From Rhodanobacteraceae bacterium (GTDB lineage: Bacteria > Pseudomonadota > Gammaproteobacteria > Xanthomonadales > SZUA-5), in the NCBI GenBank assembly GCA_024234055.1, contig JACKOW010000012.1, forward strand, positions 1 through 64,000: 64,000 nt of DNA. Reading direction: 5' to 3'. Of this stretch, positions 44,501 to 52,933 are shown piece after piece. A model generated the notes under the pieces. It saw only the letters and a program-made list of their open reading frames with translations. It was not told where the DNA came from and ran no database searches. A program made the position numbers and the translations under genes. Each line of letters starts with the position of its first letter. Within the stretch, counting starts at the first letter, position 1.

Positions 44501-47500
44501 CGCCGAGAACGGAGGTGTTCTCGAAAGTGGACTGGTTCTTGGCATTGGTCACGCGCTTGGCAAAGCACCTGGAAACGCTGTCTTGAAAGGCACAATTGCG
44601 TGTGTAGTACAGCGTGCTGGTGCGAACCGGTCGAGAAGGCGTGTCGTCTGGATGGATCTCCAGAGTGGCGCGTCCGAGAATGTCGTACTGCACCTGGGTA
44701 CACGGCACGCTTCCGCACAAACGCCGATCGGCGCCACTGCTGAAGTAGGGTTCGCTGGCCTGAATACTGCGACCGAGCCGATCATAACCCGTAGCAACAG
44801 CACTCCACTGACCGGCGGCATAGGCTTGCGTCTCGGACAGGATCTGGCGGCCGAGTTGATCGAAATAGGTGCGGCTTGTCGGGGCACCGCTGCGCGTGTT
44901 CTCCACTCGGTATACCGCACCTGCAGGGCAAACCACGGTAGAGACCGGCACACTGCCAGTGGGCTGGACGCACCAGTCGTAGCGGCTGAAATCCGAGACA
45001 CCGCTGCCGACCACGTAGGTGTGATACTGCCGGCCTAGTGCAGTGTGCTGGGCGCGGGTAACAATGTCGTTAGCATCCCTGGTGCGGGTGGGCTCGCCGT
45101 AAAGGTTGCGCTCCAGGACCGTCAGAGCCGCGACGGCGCTAGCGGGACTGTTGGCACTGGACCCAGAATCAAACGGCGAGATGCTGGCATCGACAAAACG
45201 ACGTGTGGCGTCGTAGACCGAGGCCTCATAGCGTCGGATGTGATAGGGGTTGAGTGGATCGGCAATCACCGATGCCGGTATCTTGGTACCTGATTGATCC
45301 ATCCAGTTGGTGCACTGGCTGTCGCTAAAATGCGCACTGCAGGTGACCTTGGCGATCGCGACACCGTAACCATCGCGAATGGTGTGCACGTTGAGACGCT
45401 CGGTGTCGAAATTGCCATTCGGCTGAATGCGCTCCACCTTGACTGCACCGTAGCTTTCATATTCGAAATGGGTCTCTCGAGTCATGAGAGCGCCGTTGCG
45501 GGTGGTAGTGACCTTGGACGTTCCGAGGAGCCCTGGCACCCAGGTCACGCCAAGCGAACCTGGCACATAGGAAAAGTTGCTCTGGGCCCGCTGGCGTACC
45601 ACATAGAGCATGTCGCGAATGATGGCGCTCGAGCCCAGCAGGTTTCCGTTCCCGTCATAGCCTGGTTGGTTCACTCCCTCTGAATCCAGGCCCTCAAAAA
45701 CCGTCTCCTCGTACTTGAGCTCAGGTGAGGCAGTCAGGTTGTCGCTGCGCAGATCCGTGGTCGTCTTATTCGAAGCCCGTTGATAGATAAAGACGCTAGC
45801 CGGCGCGATTGGCAGCGTACCCGGCGACGATGACAAGGTGCTGAGCCCGGTACGAGCCCGGAACGTCCATTCGTCTACGGTCTTGGACATTTCGACGGCG
45901 CTCGAGGGAAGCGCGGCATCACAAACGAGCCTTGGGTCGCCTTGTCCACTGCCGTTCACGCAATAAGGTGCGCGCACAAAGCAACTTGACAGGTCACCGT
46001 TGGCGCTGACCGTGGGCCCGCCGCCGCAAGCGGAGAAGCTGGGCACCGAAGTGCCGAGATAGCGCGAGTAGGTGGCCTTGGCGCGGCCGGTCAGCGGCCA
46101 TGCCTGCAGATACTCGGTCTGCGTCTCAATATTGGTCTGCAGATCCAGCGACCACACCGAACGCATGCCCAGTGATCCGCGGCCGCCACCCTGGGCCTTG
46201 GCACCGGCGTAGCGATAGGCGACACGTACCCAGGGGTCGGCTGGGCTTTCAATATTGGGCGCGCTGCTGGACACAAACTGCACTACATACTGCGGCCCCT
46301 GGACGTCAAACAAGGGCGCCCCTCGACCGACACCGGTCACGAATGGAGCGTTATAGTCACGCTTGTAGACTGTCGAGAACCCCAAGGGCGCGTAGCGAAC
46401 TTCGGTTTGTGCGCCAAGACCGGTAGTGATCCGCGTCACCGCATCGCGTGGCTGCCACCGCGTGCTGCGGCGCGTTACCCGGTAACACTGCCCTGGCGTG
46501 GTGCATGTAGAACTGGTCGGGCGATCTGATCCCCAAACGTCGATCTGCCCATCGCCATCGAGGTCAGCCATTCCACTGATCCAATCCTGACCGAATGCAG
46601 TTAGATTATCCGGACACAGTGGGCTTCCGGAGAAGCCAGATTCGCTTCCCAGTTTCACCGCATAACGCTGGTTGGTTGAGCTTCCCCCGGCACAGATCTG
46701 ATCGGCACCACCCTCCTGTCCGACCCAGAAATCGAGACGGCCATCACCGTTGAAATCCTGAAGGACGATGGTTTCACTGTTGTCTACTCGAGGACAGACG
46801 GACGCATTGCCGATCACATCTCCAGTTTCCAATGCACAACGGGCCGGCTGAAACCCGTCGCCACGATTCAGCTGCAAATACCATTCATCAGAGTTCTTCT
46901 TCTCGTAAACGACATCGGCGAGCCCGTCACCATTGATATCCGCTACACGGAAATTCTCATCAGCTCCCGACACGATGGCACCGGCGCCGTTGTGCTTCCA
47001 TTGCTGATAGAGGCGAAAGGCCTCGGCCCCAGTGCCGTCGAGACCAGAATGTGTCAGGAGCACCCAGTATTCGTTGTTGCTGTTGTCGGCATCGTCACCT
47101 TTCGGTGGCACGTCGCCGTCTGCCCTTTCCATCAGGGGAATGGACTCATAGGCAACCACACCGTAGTCCGCGGAGGTAGAGGCAACAACTGCGGACCGCG
47201 ATACGTTGTCAAGGCAAGCACTCGAACAGCTGACCGAGAGACGCAGGTCGGCACGCCCGTCGCCGTTGGCATCGAATGCCTCATAGCGTTCCACGTCCTG
47301 ACCACGAAGTGTGATTTGGACTCCGCCGGGAAGATCAAAAGCGACGGTTCGCGGTGGGCCAAACTCATAAGGACAGGGCGCAGAGCTGATTGACGTATTG
47401 CACAAGGTGCCCTGCGTCGCGCGTACACCGAAGCGGATCTGCAACTTCACTTGCCCGCTGATCAAGGCCGGGGCTATGAAATCCACCAAACCATCGCCAT

Positions 47501-50500
47501 CGAAGTCGGCAATCTGGGAGTCGGTGACCGCTTCCGCTTCACCCTCGCTGGTTGCAGTGAACGGAATCTGAGCAGTCAGAGGCGTGGTGCTGAAGCTGCT
47601 GCCGTTGGAAAGGAAGATTCGCCACTGCCCGCTGTAGGTGCTGGTGAACTGCGCCAACATCAGGTCATCACGACCATCCTGATTGTAGTCAAAGATCTGC
47701 CAACTACGTTCGCGATCAGCGTTGCGGTCGTCGACCTGAAGGCCCGTGGAAATGACGCTAAAACTGATGCCCGAGGCGCTGATCTGGGCTCGCGCAATCT
47801 TGAGGTCCAGCAGTGACTGGTTGCTTCCGGTTGCAAACACAATCTCAGGACGACCATCGCCATCGATGTCGCCGTATTTGAAGTTGTTCAGATTCTCGAA
47901 AGTGAACGCACTGCCGAACGAATACGGCGCGAAGTCATTGTTGGTGGTCGACCAATCGAACACCGTAGGCGGATTGCTGACGCCGGCGCCGTTATTCTCC
48001 GTAATTGACTTGAGCCGGGGACGACCTGAGCCGACACCCAAGTCCGTTGGCCAGTAATCAAGGTCATAGCGTCGCGCCAGTTGGCCATCCGCATTGAACG
48101 ATTGCACGCCGATCAGCATCTGCGAAGAACGCATTCTTGCCCCACCCATGTAGCTGACCGAGGGATTCGGTCGCGCCATGTAATAGAAGCGAAGCGCAGC
48201 AGTCGGCCGCACGCCAAGGTCTGATCCCGAGTACAGAACCTGACGCAGCAAGGCCTCGCCGCTGCTCTGGTCGGTCTCGTAGGCAAATTCGATAGCGCCA
48301 CGCATCGGGTCGCGACTGCGGATCTTCGACAACATCCACGACATGACTTCGGTGCCCGCAACCCAACTGCCATTCTCGAACTTGTTGCGGTACACACGCC
48401 CGTTGCAGGTGGCGGTCAGTCCGGCGACACCCGCTGGCGGGGCAACACATGCGACCTCGGCAGGCGAGAACTGGGTGGGGTAGTTGCCGTTGGGATATCC
48501 GTAGATGCGCTCAGTGCCATCCTTCGAAAACACCTTCCAATACGCGGGACCACCCGTAACGTCACTGCGGTTGTAGGCAATCGCGTTGGCCAAGCTATCA
48601 ATCTCAGTCCGGTACGCAGTCCCGCCATCAAGCGCTCCCATCGGAATCAGTCGCTGACCGTCCAGGCAATAAGCATCCTGATCGTTGAACAACACATTGG
48701 TCTGCGCGTTGGCAGCCGCTAGACTGTCGCCATTCTCTGTCGTCTTGCGACAACGCGTGATGGCAGATCCAACGCTGAGGTTGAAGCCCACGCCAAGCAA
48801 CCCGTCGCCGCCCGCACTGGAGTACTCAAGCGAGGCTTCCGGCGCCACGCCTCCAGTTGCCGGCGCGATGTATATCGGGATTCGATAGGTGGCGTTGCCA
48901 CCTTCGTTGACCCGGAACTCGCCACCGGTGCTACCCACTTCAACCGAGCCCGCTGGCGACGCCAGGTCCACGACATTGGTGGGTGTTGGCGGTGTTGCAA
49001 CCGCAGTGTCCAGCCAATCCTCGCCTGTCGGCGTTGAACTCGTGGCGACAACACTCGGTGATACGGCCAGATTCGCTGCTGTAGCGCTATCGGTCTGCTT
49101 CAGTTCGTAGACGTAGCTTCCGGCAACAGTCAGGGTGTCGGTGTAGTTGCCGATGGCGCTCTCGACTGGCAACTTTACCGAGCCACCGGGGCCATCAGTC
49201 CGGCGACGGTAGGCGCGAGCGGTGGTGTTGACGTTGGTGGACCAGTTGACCTGCACATTGCAAGGCGATGCACCGAGCGTGCAACTGGTGCGGTCGACGG
49301 TGATCTGGCTGGGAGGCAGCTGACCATTGATGACCACTTCGGCACTGTTTGCCAACACCTGCAGGCCAGAAACCCCGGGGATCGCCAAGTAGTAGCGATA
49401 GCGTCCCGGCGCGACAAAAGACTCTGTACTGCTGCCGACACCTGCTGCGGGATTATCCAACATGGTCCACTGGTTCGTTGCGAGGTCAACGCGATAGGCA
49501 CGTGCCTCTGCAAGAGGGCCGGTCCAGCTGATCAGAATCTCGCAGGGGCCAGTGGAGAGCGTGCAAATCTGTCGATTGGCGACGATTTCGTTGGTACGCG
49601 CGATCTTGTTGATGTTCGCGAATGCCGTAACACCTGATGAAATTTCGCGGCGATGCCAATTCAGTGTCACATTACTATTCAGATGGCTGACATCGACTTT
49701 TGCCTGACCGGTCGCACCATTGGCATCAAATATCCTGGACAACCGACCGACATCGACAAGATTCAGGCAACCCGCACCCGAACAGGGGGTGATCGGGACG
49801 CTGTTATTGAACGGTGATCGCGTATAATAAACAGGAATGTCGGAAGCGCTCGCCGTAGGATCGGCCAGCGTGCTCACAACCCAGCGTGGTTGACCAGCCG
49901 TATCGTAGATATTGAGTGTCTGCGCTTCGCGTAGCGCCGATCCTGGCAGCGATGCCATGTAAACGGAGAATCCGAAACCGTCTACCCCGCTTTCCTGCCA
50001 CGATCCCGTGTAGGCCTGATTGACGTTAGTAGATCGCGCAGCTACTTGGCGGGAATATTCGGATATGCACTCATCGTAGTAGGTTTGCGCTGGGGCTTCG
50101 TTCCAACTCCATCGGAGGGACGCGCGGGTCGCGTCGTCCGGCACAAAGCTGAGCGCCACCTGGCCAACGCTGGTCGATGATGCCGACTGCGTCGCAGAAT
50201 TCCATATGAATTTCCGCAGAGCCCCTGTAGCACGCTTGACGGTCAAGCCTGACTCGACCGTGGTCTCGATCTGCATGACCGGCGCAACCAACCATGTCGG
50301 CTCGCCATTGCTGCCGAAGGTAGACCAGGTGGCGGTCACGGTGCCGTGGGGATTGGTGCCTTCAGGCTCGGTGAACAACAGATCCCAGCCGGTAGAGTCG
50401 CGCTGAGAGTTCCACCAGCGACCGCTGATGCCGGGGGTTGTTCCTGGGGATACCGGCACACTGGAGTTTCTGCAGGCTAGCGCCGGCTGAAAACCGATCG

Positions 50501-51764
50501 ATCCGCCAGGCGGGGGAGTTCCGTTGCCGACCGTAATCGACGCGGTTGAGTAATACGATACACCGCTAGTTCGATGTTGAATCTGAAACTGCCAGACACC
50601 TGCGGTCAGCGCCGCGAGGAAGTTGCTACCGGTTTGAGCATTGCTCAAAACGGTTGTTTGCGCCGGGTTGGTATCGGTACGTACCTTGACGATAGAGACC
50701 CACGTGTAATTGGTACTCCAAGCGAGTGTTTTCAGGCAACTGGTTTGCCCACTGCCGATGGTGCAATTGCCCGACGGAGTTACAGAGAGGAAGGCAAAGT
50801 TTGCTGACGTTTGCGCCCCATTCAGGACTTGCACCGCACCGTTCTGTGCCAATGCCAGCCGCTGGTCGACTTCTGCCGAACTCAGCTCAAGACTGAGGAC
50901 AGTTTCTGGCGTTTGCGATAGAGAAGGTGGCGTCAAGACGCCAGCCGGCCGCGCTGCTGAGATGCAACCCGAATGGGCGCAGATCGCCGAGGGCACGCCG
51001 CCAGGATAGTTTGAGTAGCGGTACTCGAGTCCGACCGGACTCCCCGAGGAAACACCCTGGGGACGGACGCCCACGGTCCAGACTGGCGCGCCTGCGGTGT
51101 CGAAACCAAGTACGGTGTATCGGTTTCCAGTCCAGCCTGCTTCGTCGAGCGAAGTTCCCATCAGCTCGAATTTCTGCGAGCTCGGGTCGATCCATCTCTG
51201 CGCACGCCATTGGGAACCACGCGCTTCGCCGAAAGCATCAACCAGGCACTCATCTATCGGAGGCAGCGATCCGTCGTTCAAGCCCCAGCGAATGGCGAGC
51301 TTTCCAGGTTCATCCTGCAAGAAGCGTATGGATACCGCTCCGACATCTACCGCGGCGGCGCGCTGATCGGTTCGCGGATCCAGGCTCACGCGCTGGATGG
51401 CGCTTCGCCAAGTCTGTGTCAGCGGGTCCATCTGGGCGACTGACGAGCGATACCAAACTGGCCGGCGAGCAGCGTCGTAGGTGTACCAGGTCACCGACAG
51501 GGATCCCTGCTCGTCATCACGATGCAAGTCCCAGCCTGTTCCAAATCGTTCAGGATTTCGCCACGCACCAGGAAGGGCATCCCGAATCGTATAAGCGGCG
51601 TCAGGCCTCGGTCCGGAACAGATCGTTGGCACCGGGGCGCCAATGTTCGACGCGGTGTAGCGTCCAACGCTGGCGACAGGGGCCTGTTCGGCGGCAAATG
51701 CTGGTGCGAACGCACCTACAAGCAGAAACACCATCGAAATCTTGAGTAGAGCGTATCGGAGCAT
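41598..51764 (-). CDS. Giant SpvB/RHS-repeat polymorphic toxin with M15-type peptidase tip
   Basis: A 3388-residue exported protein. The start at 51764 (MLRYALLKISMVFLLVG) gives a Sec signal; 43 upstream ORF residues are rejected. Residues about 30-700 contain repeated modules with GxW...GWDL and PxW motifs plus Ig-like segments; about 700-900 more Ig/FN3-like domains. The SpvB/TcaC-like region starts near 930 (GSVEVGSTGGEFRVNEGG); FG-GAP/VCBS repeats follow near 1300-1800 (GDIDGDGRPEIVF). RHS/YD repeats span about 2200-3040, ending at the core boundary GRFLSADPLV ... NYVDPSGY. A Gly/Ala-rich linker precedes the tip, about residues 3260-3388: VTSGTRTAESQA, SKHLKSGAVDVR and HWHLQF, an HxxxxxxD...HxH zinc centre as in M15 peptidoglycan peptidases. 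The RHS shell should encase the toxin. Confidence 0.85.
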   Translation of the reverse strand: MLRYALLKISMVFLLVGAFAPAFAAEQAPVASVGRYTASNIGAPVPTICSGPRPDAAYTIRDALPGAWRNPERFGTGWDLHRDDEQGSLSVTWYTYDAARRPVWYRSSVAQMDPLTQTWRSAIQRVSLDPRTDQRAAAVDVGAVSIRFLQDEPGKLAIRWGLNDGSLPPIDECLVDAFGEARGSQWRAQRWIDPSSQKFELMGTSLDEAGWTGNRYTVLGFDTAGAPVWTVGVRPQGVSSGSPVGLEYRYSNYPGGVPSAICAHSGCISAARPAGVLTPPSLSQTPETVLSLELSSAEVDQRLALAQNGAVQVLNGAQTSANFAFLSVTPSGNCTIGSGQTSCLKTLAWSTNYTWVSIVKVRTDTNPAQTTVLSNAQTGSNFLAALTAGVWQFQIQHRTSGVSYYSTASITVGNGTPPPGGSIGFQPALACRNSSVPVSPGTTPGISGRWWNSQRDSTGWDLLFTEPEGTNPHGTVTATWSTFGSNGEPTWLVAPVMQIETTVESGLTVKRATGALRKFIWNSATQSASSTSVGQVALSFVPDDATRASLRWSWNEAPAQTYYDECISEYSRQVAARSTNVNQAYTGSWQESGVDGFGFSVYMASLPGSALREAQTLNIYDTAGQPRWVVSTLADPTASASDIPVYYTRSPFNNSVPITPCSGAGCLNLVDVGRLSRIFDANGATGQAKVDVSHLNSNVTLNWHRREISSGVTAFANINKIARTNEIVANRQICTLSTGPCEILISWTGPLAEARAYRVDLATNQWTMLDNPAAGVGSSTESFVAPGRYRYYLAIPGVSGLQVLANSAEVVINGQLPPSQITVDRTSCTLGASPCNVQVNWSTNVNTTARAYRRRTDGPGGSVKLPVESAIGNYTDTLTVAGSYVYELKQTDSATAANLAVSPSVVATSSTPTGEDWLDTAVATPPTPTNVVDLASPAGSVEVGSTGGEFRVNEGGNATYRIPIYIAPATGGVAPEASLEYSSAGGDGLLGVGFNLSVGSAITRCRKTTENGDSLAAANAQTNVLFNDQDAYCLDGQRLIPMGALDGGTAYRTEIDSLANAIAYNRSDVTGGPAYWKVFSKDGTERIYGYPNGNYPTQFSPAEVACVAPPAGVAGLTATCNGRVYRNKFENGSWVAGTEVMSWMLSKIRSRDPMRGAIEFAYETDQSSGEALLRQVLYSGSDLGVRPTAALRFYYMARPNPSVSYMGGARMRSSQMLIGVQSFNADGQLARRYDLDYWPTDLGVGSGRPRLKSITENNGAGVSNPPTVFDWSTTNNDFAPYSFGSAFTFENLNNFKYGDIDGDGRPEIVFATGSNQSLLDLKIARAQISASGISFSVISTGLQVDDRNADRERSWQIFDYNQDGRDDLMLAQFTSTYSGQWRIFLSNGSSFSTTPLTAQIPFTATSEGEAEAVTDSQIADFDGDGLVDFIAPALISGQVKLQIRFGVRATQGTLCNTSISSAPCPYEFGPPRTVAFDLPGGVQITLRGQDVERYEAFDANGDGRADLRLSVSCSSACLDNVSRSAVVASTSADYGVVAYESIPLMERADGDVPPKGDDADNSNNEYWVLLTHSGLDGTGAEAFRLYQQWKHNGAGAIVSGADENFRVADINGDGLADVVYEKKNSDEWYLQLNRGDGFQPARCALETGDVIGNASVCPRVDNSETIVLQDFNGDGRLDFWVGQEGGADQICAGGSSTNQRYAVKLGSESGFSGSPLCPDNLTAFGQDWISGMADLDGDGQIDVWGSDRPTSSTCTTPGQCYRVTRRSTRWQPRDAVTRITTGLGAQTEVRYAPLGFSTVYKRDYNAPFVTGVGRGAPLFDVQGPQYVVQFVSSSAPNIESPADPWVRVAYRYAGAKAQGGGRGSLGMRSVWSLDLQTNIETQTEYLQAWPLTGRAKATYSRYLGTSVPSFSACGGGPTVSANGDLSSCFVRAPYCVNGSGQGDPRLVCDAALPSSAVEMSKTVDEWTFRARTGLSTLSSSPGTLPIAPASVFIYQRASNKTTTDLRSDNLTASPELKYEETVFEGLDSEGVNQPGYDGNGNLLGSSAIIRDMLYVVRQRAQSNFSYVPGSLGVTWVPGLLGTSKVTTTRNGALMTRETHFEYESYGAVKVERIQPNGNFDTERLNVHTIRDGYGVAIAKVTCSAHFSDSQCTNWMDQSGTKIPASVIADPLNPYHIRRYEASVYDATRRFVDASISPFDSGSSANSPASAVAALTVLERNLYGEPTRTRDANDIVTRAQHTALGRQYHTYVVGSGVSDFSRYDWCVQPTGSVPVSTVVCPAGAVYRVENTRSGAPTSRTYFDQLGRQILSETQAYAAGQWSAVATGYDRLGRSIQASEPYFSSGADRRLCGSVPCTQVQYDILGRATLEIHPDDTPSRPVRTSTLYYTRNCAFQDSVSRCFAKRVTNAKNQSTFENTSVLGDLLWIIDANGFATYFDHDAHGNLAKVTRQPTDGDSAGQTIVTTAVFDNLGRRTSLTDPDMGTWSYLYNAAGEAIAELNANGQCVTSRYDVRGRLVERVDTRSATCTGNEESRSQWQFDLGSQQYGLLNSESEKVGAITRTSRSLEYDSLKRPVGTVTQIGTRAYRQEQSYDQHSRLFQSLDMVFVRGDVNAVSATVDRKVGVQYNYNAQGYQQSIVNAQLPSDVFYEVLQTNARGQVIEDRRGGSAALARTLYFDAATGRLTGMLSGPGGSIQNLDYGRDNPSNGYDVLGNLQFREDRRTGLKEAFGYDNLNRLTSATVTLNGQNPVARNFAYDQLGNFMSKADLGFRSSNYSGVVHSCPRATVGPNMVTRVTTASGSTVYCYDQNGNQISAGDGNPNSTAADQRLIEYAVHDKPLSVRTTGPNGRLTRYQYGPGREIVKRFDGPNATSTDTEVDYVGATEVYYRPDQGTTTDRREYKRHLANYLVITLSSERQSGTVVRSSTRHYRFEEKLGSLDVLTDRNGTIVQRMSFDVWGERRNESTWDGYSQAQIAAFNSSNSRKGYTGHEHIDQANLIHMGGRVYDPRIGRFLSADPLVQAPNNTQSFNRYSYVINNPMNYVDPSGYSWLSDNWRTVASIAISFYMPGMLTSNFGIKTLAAKILAGMAAGAVQSGSLKGALIGGFSAGMFHGIGAHFDGIAETNMAQGPVQGAVRGTGLTAGQFGAKIAAHATAGGVMGMLQGGKFGHSFASAGFGEAVSPAVMRAAGNSSSRRFITGVIVGGTASKMAGGKFANGAQTAAFQWAFNHGTAAVKRYSVAAGVALTSDIEGSLSTIADAYYAATSSEIVVTSGTRTAESQAGAMYDKFQAGGEGEVNLYRDTDSAQEIYDVYKAAIDAGSDRATGVSQMTAKIQSQIDAGTFISKHLKSGAVDVRSRDMTDDQKKAFRTAAEATASSVLLETSPPHWHLQF
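41618..41625. other. C8 homopolymer in the toxin active-site codons
   Basis: Eight consecutive G on the plus strand (C on the coding strand) spanning the Ser-Pro-Pro-His codons immediately before the terminal HWHLQF. A one-base slip would remove the last zinc ligand. Confidence 0.9.
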
Positions 51765-52238
51765 GAGCGGCCAAATGTCACAAAGTGATTCGGAGCACGC
51801 TTGATAGCGACATTGTGTTGCGTTTGCAACCGAGTGCCTCGCGATTGCGAGCCACAGGATGTCGTGAATGTGACGTGGAGAGCCACCAAACATTGATGCT
51901 CAGGCAATGCTGGCCATCCAAACGCATTACAATTTGGCAAACGATGGCGTCTTGGCGGCGGCGACCAAGTCTTGGGTTTAGCCCGCTGAGGCTGGACCGA
52001 GCACGTGAAGACCGGCGCGACGTGCTGACTACTCCACCGGGTCTCGCCGTCGCAGCAGCTGGCGGGCCGATTGCCGGCATCGAGCACAGCTTTGCTTTGT
52101 CAGCATGAGCTATACCCCAACCAGACGTCAGGCAATGATCGTCAAGGCGTCAGATTAGAGTCGCATTTGGCTTTGATTGACATCCTGACCAGAGGATCTC
52201 AGAGTTCACCCTGACACTTCGTCTGGGGGAAGCCATTC
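51765..52238. other. Divergent intergenic region between RHS gene and serine recombinase
   Basis: 474 bp with no convincing gene. It must hold the promoters for both divergent genes. A TTGACA-like element occurs near 52177 on the plus strand but no well-spaced -10 box is obvious. GGGGGAAG at 52226-52233 is the probable ribosome binding site for the recombinase. Confidence 0.5.
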
Positions 52239-52823
52239 TTGAACGGTCAACGCATCGGCTACGTCCGGGTCAGCAGCTTCGATCAGAATGCGGATCGACA
52301 ACTAGATCAAGTTGCCGTCGATCGGCTGTTCACCGACAAGGCCTCAGGCAAGGACACGCAGCGTCCGGAGCTCGACGCATTGCTCGACTTCGTGCGCGAG
52401 GGCGATACCGTCGTCGTGCACAGCATGGATCGTCTGGCGCGCAACCTTGATGACTTGCGTCGCGTCGTGCAACGGCTGACCAAACGCGGCGTGCGCATCG
52501 AATTCATCAAGGAGAGCCTGACCTTCACCGGCGAAGACTCGCCAATGGCGAATCTGATGCTGTCGGTCATGGGCGCGTTTGCCGAGTTTGAGCGGGCGCT
52601 GATCCGCGAACGGCAACGCGAAGGAATCGCCCTCGCCAAGCAGCGCGGCGCCTACCGCGGTCGCAAGAAGTCGTTGCTGCCGGAACGAGCTGCGGAGCTG
52701 CGCCGGCGCGTTGGGGCCGGTGAGGCGAAGTCTCATCTGGCGCGCGAATTTGGTATGGGCGCTGATCGAGTCCGGTCATTCGGACCATCGAAGCGCTCGG
52801 CGAGCCTGCGACTACATGGCTGA
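52239..52823 (+). CDS. Serine recombinase (resolvase/invertase family)
   Basis: A 194-residue Tn3-resolvase/Hin-type recombinase starting with TTG at 52239. The catalytic serine lies in IGYVRVSSFDQNADRQ (S12 or S13), with the active-site block VVVHSMDRLARNLDDL near residue 60-75 and the dimer/E-helix segment MANLMLSVMGAFAEFERALI, then RERQREGIALAKQRGAYRGR. The C-terminal helix-turn-helix begins normally (ELRRRVGAGEAKSHLAREFG) but its second helix, usually ISRETLYQYL, is replaced by MGADRVRSFGPSKRSASLRL. DNA recognition may therefore be altered or lost, while the catalytic domain is intact. It marks the right side of the RHS island. Confidence 0.87.
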   Translation: MNGQRIGYVRVSSFDQNADRQLDQVAVDRLFTDKASGKDTQRPELDALLDFVREGDTVVVHSMDRLARNLDDLRRVVQRLTKRGVRIEFIKESLTFTGEDSPMANLMLSVMGAFAEFERALIRERQREGIALAKQRGAYRGRKKSLLPERAAELRRRVGAGEAKSHLAREFGMGADRVRSFGPSKRSASLRLHG

Positions 52824-52933
52824 GTGCCGTCCCCAGGACTCAAGCCTGTTCAGGCAGTGACGGCACGTGGGCATTGTCAGGTTCTGGCCGGAAAGGGCGT
52901 ATCCAGGGTCCTCGCAGCCAAAGAAGATTCGCC

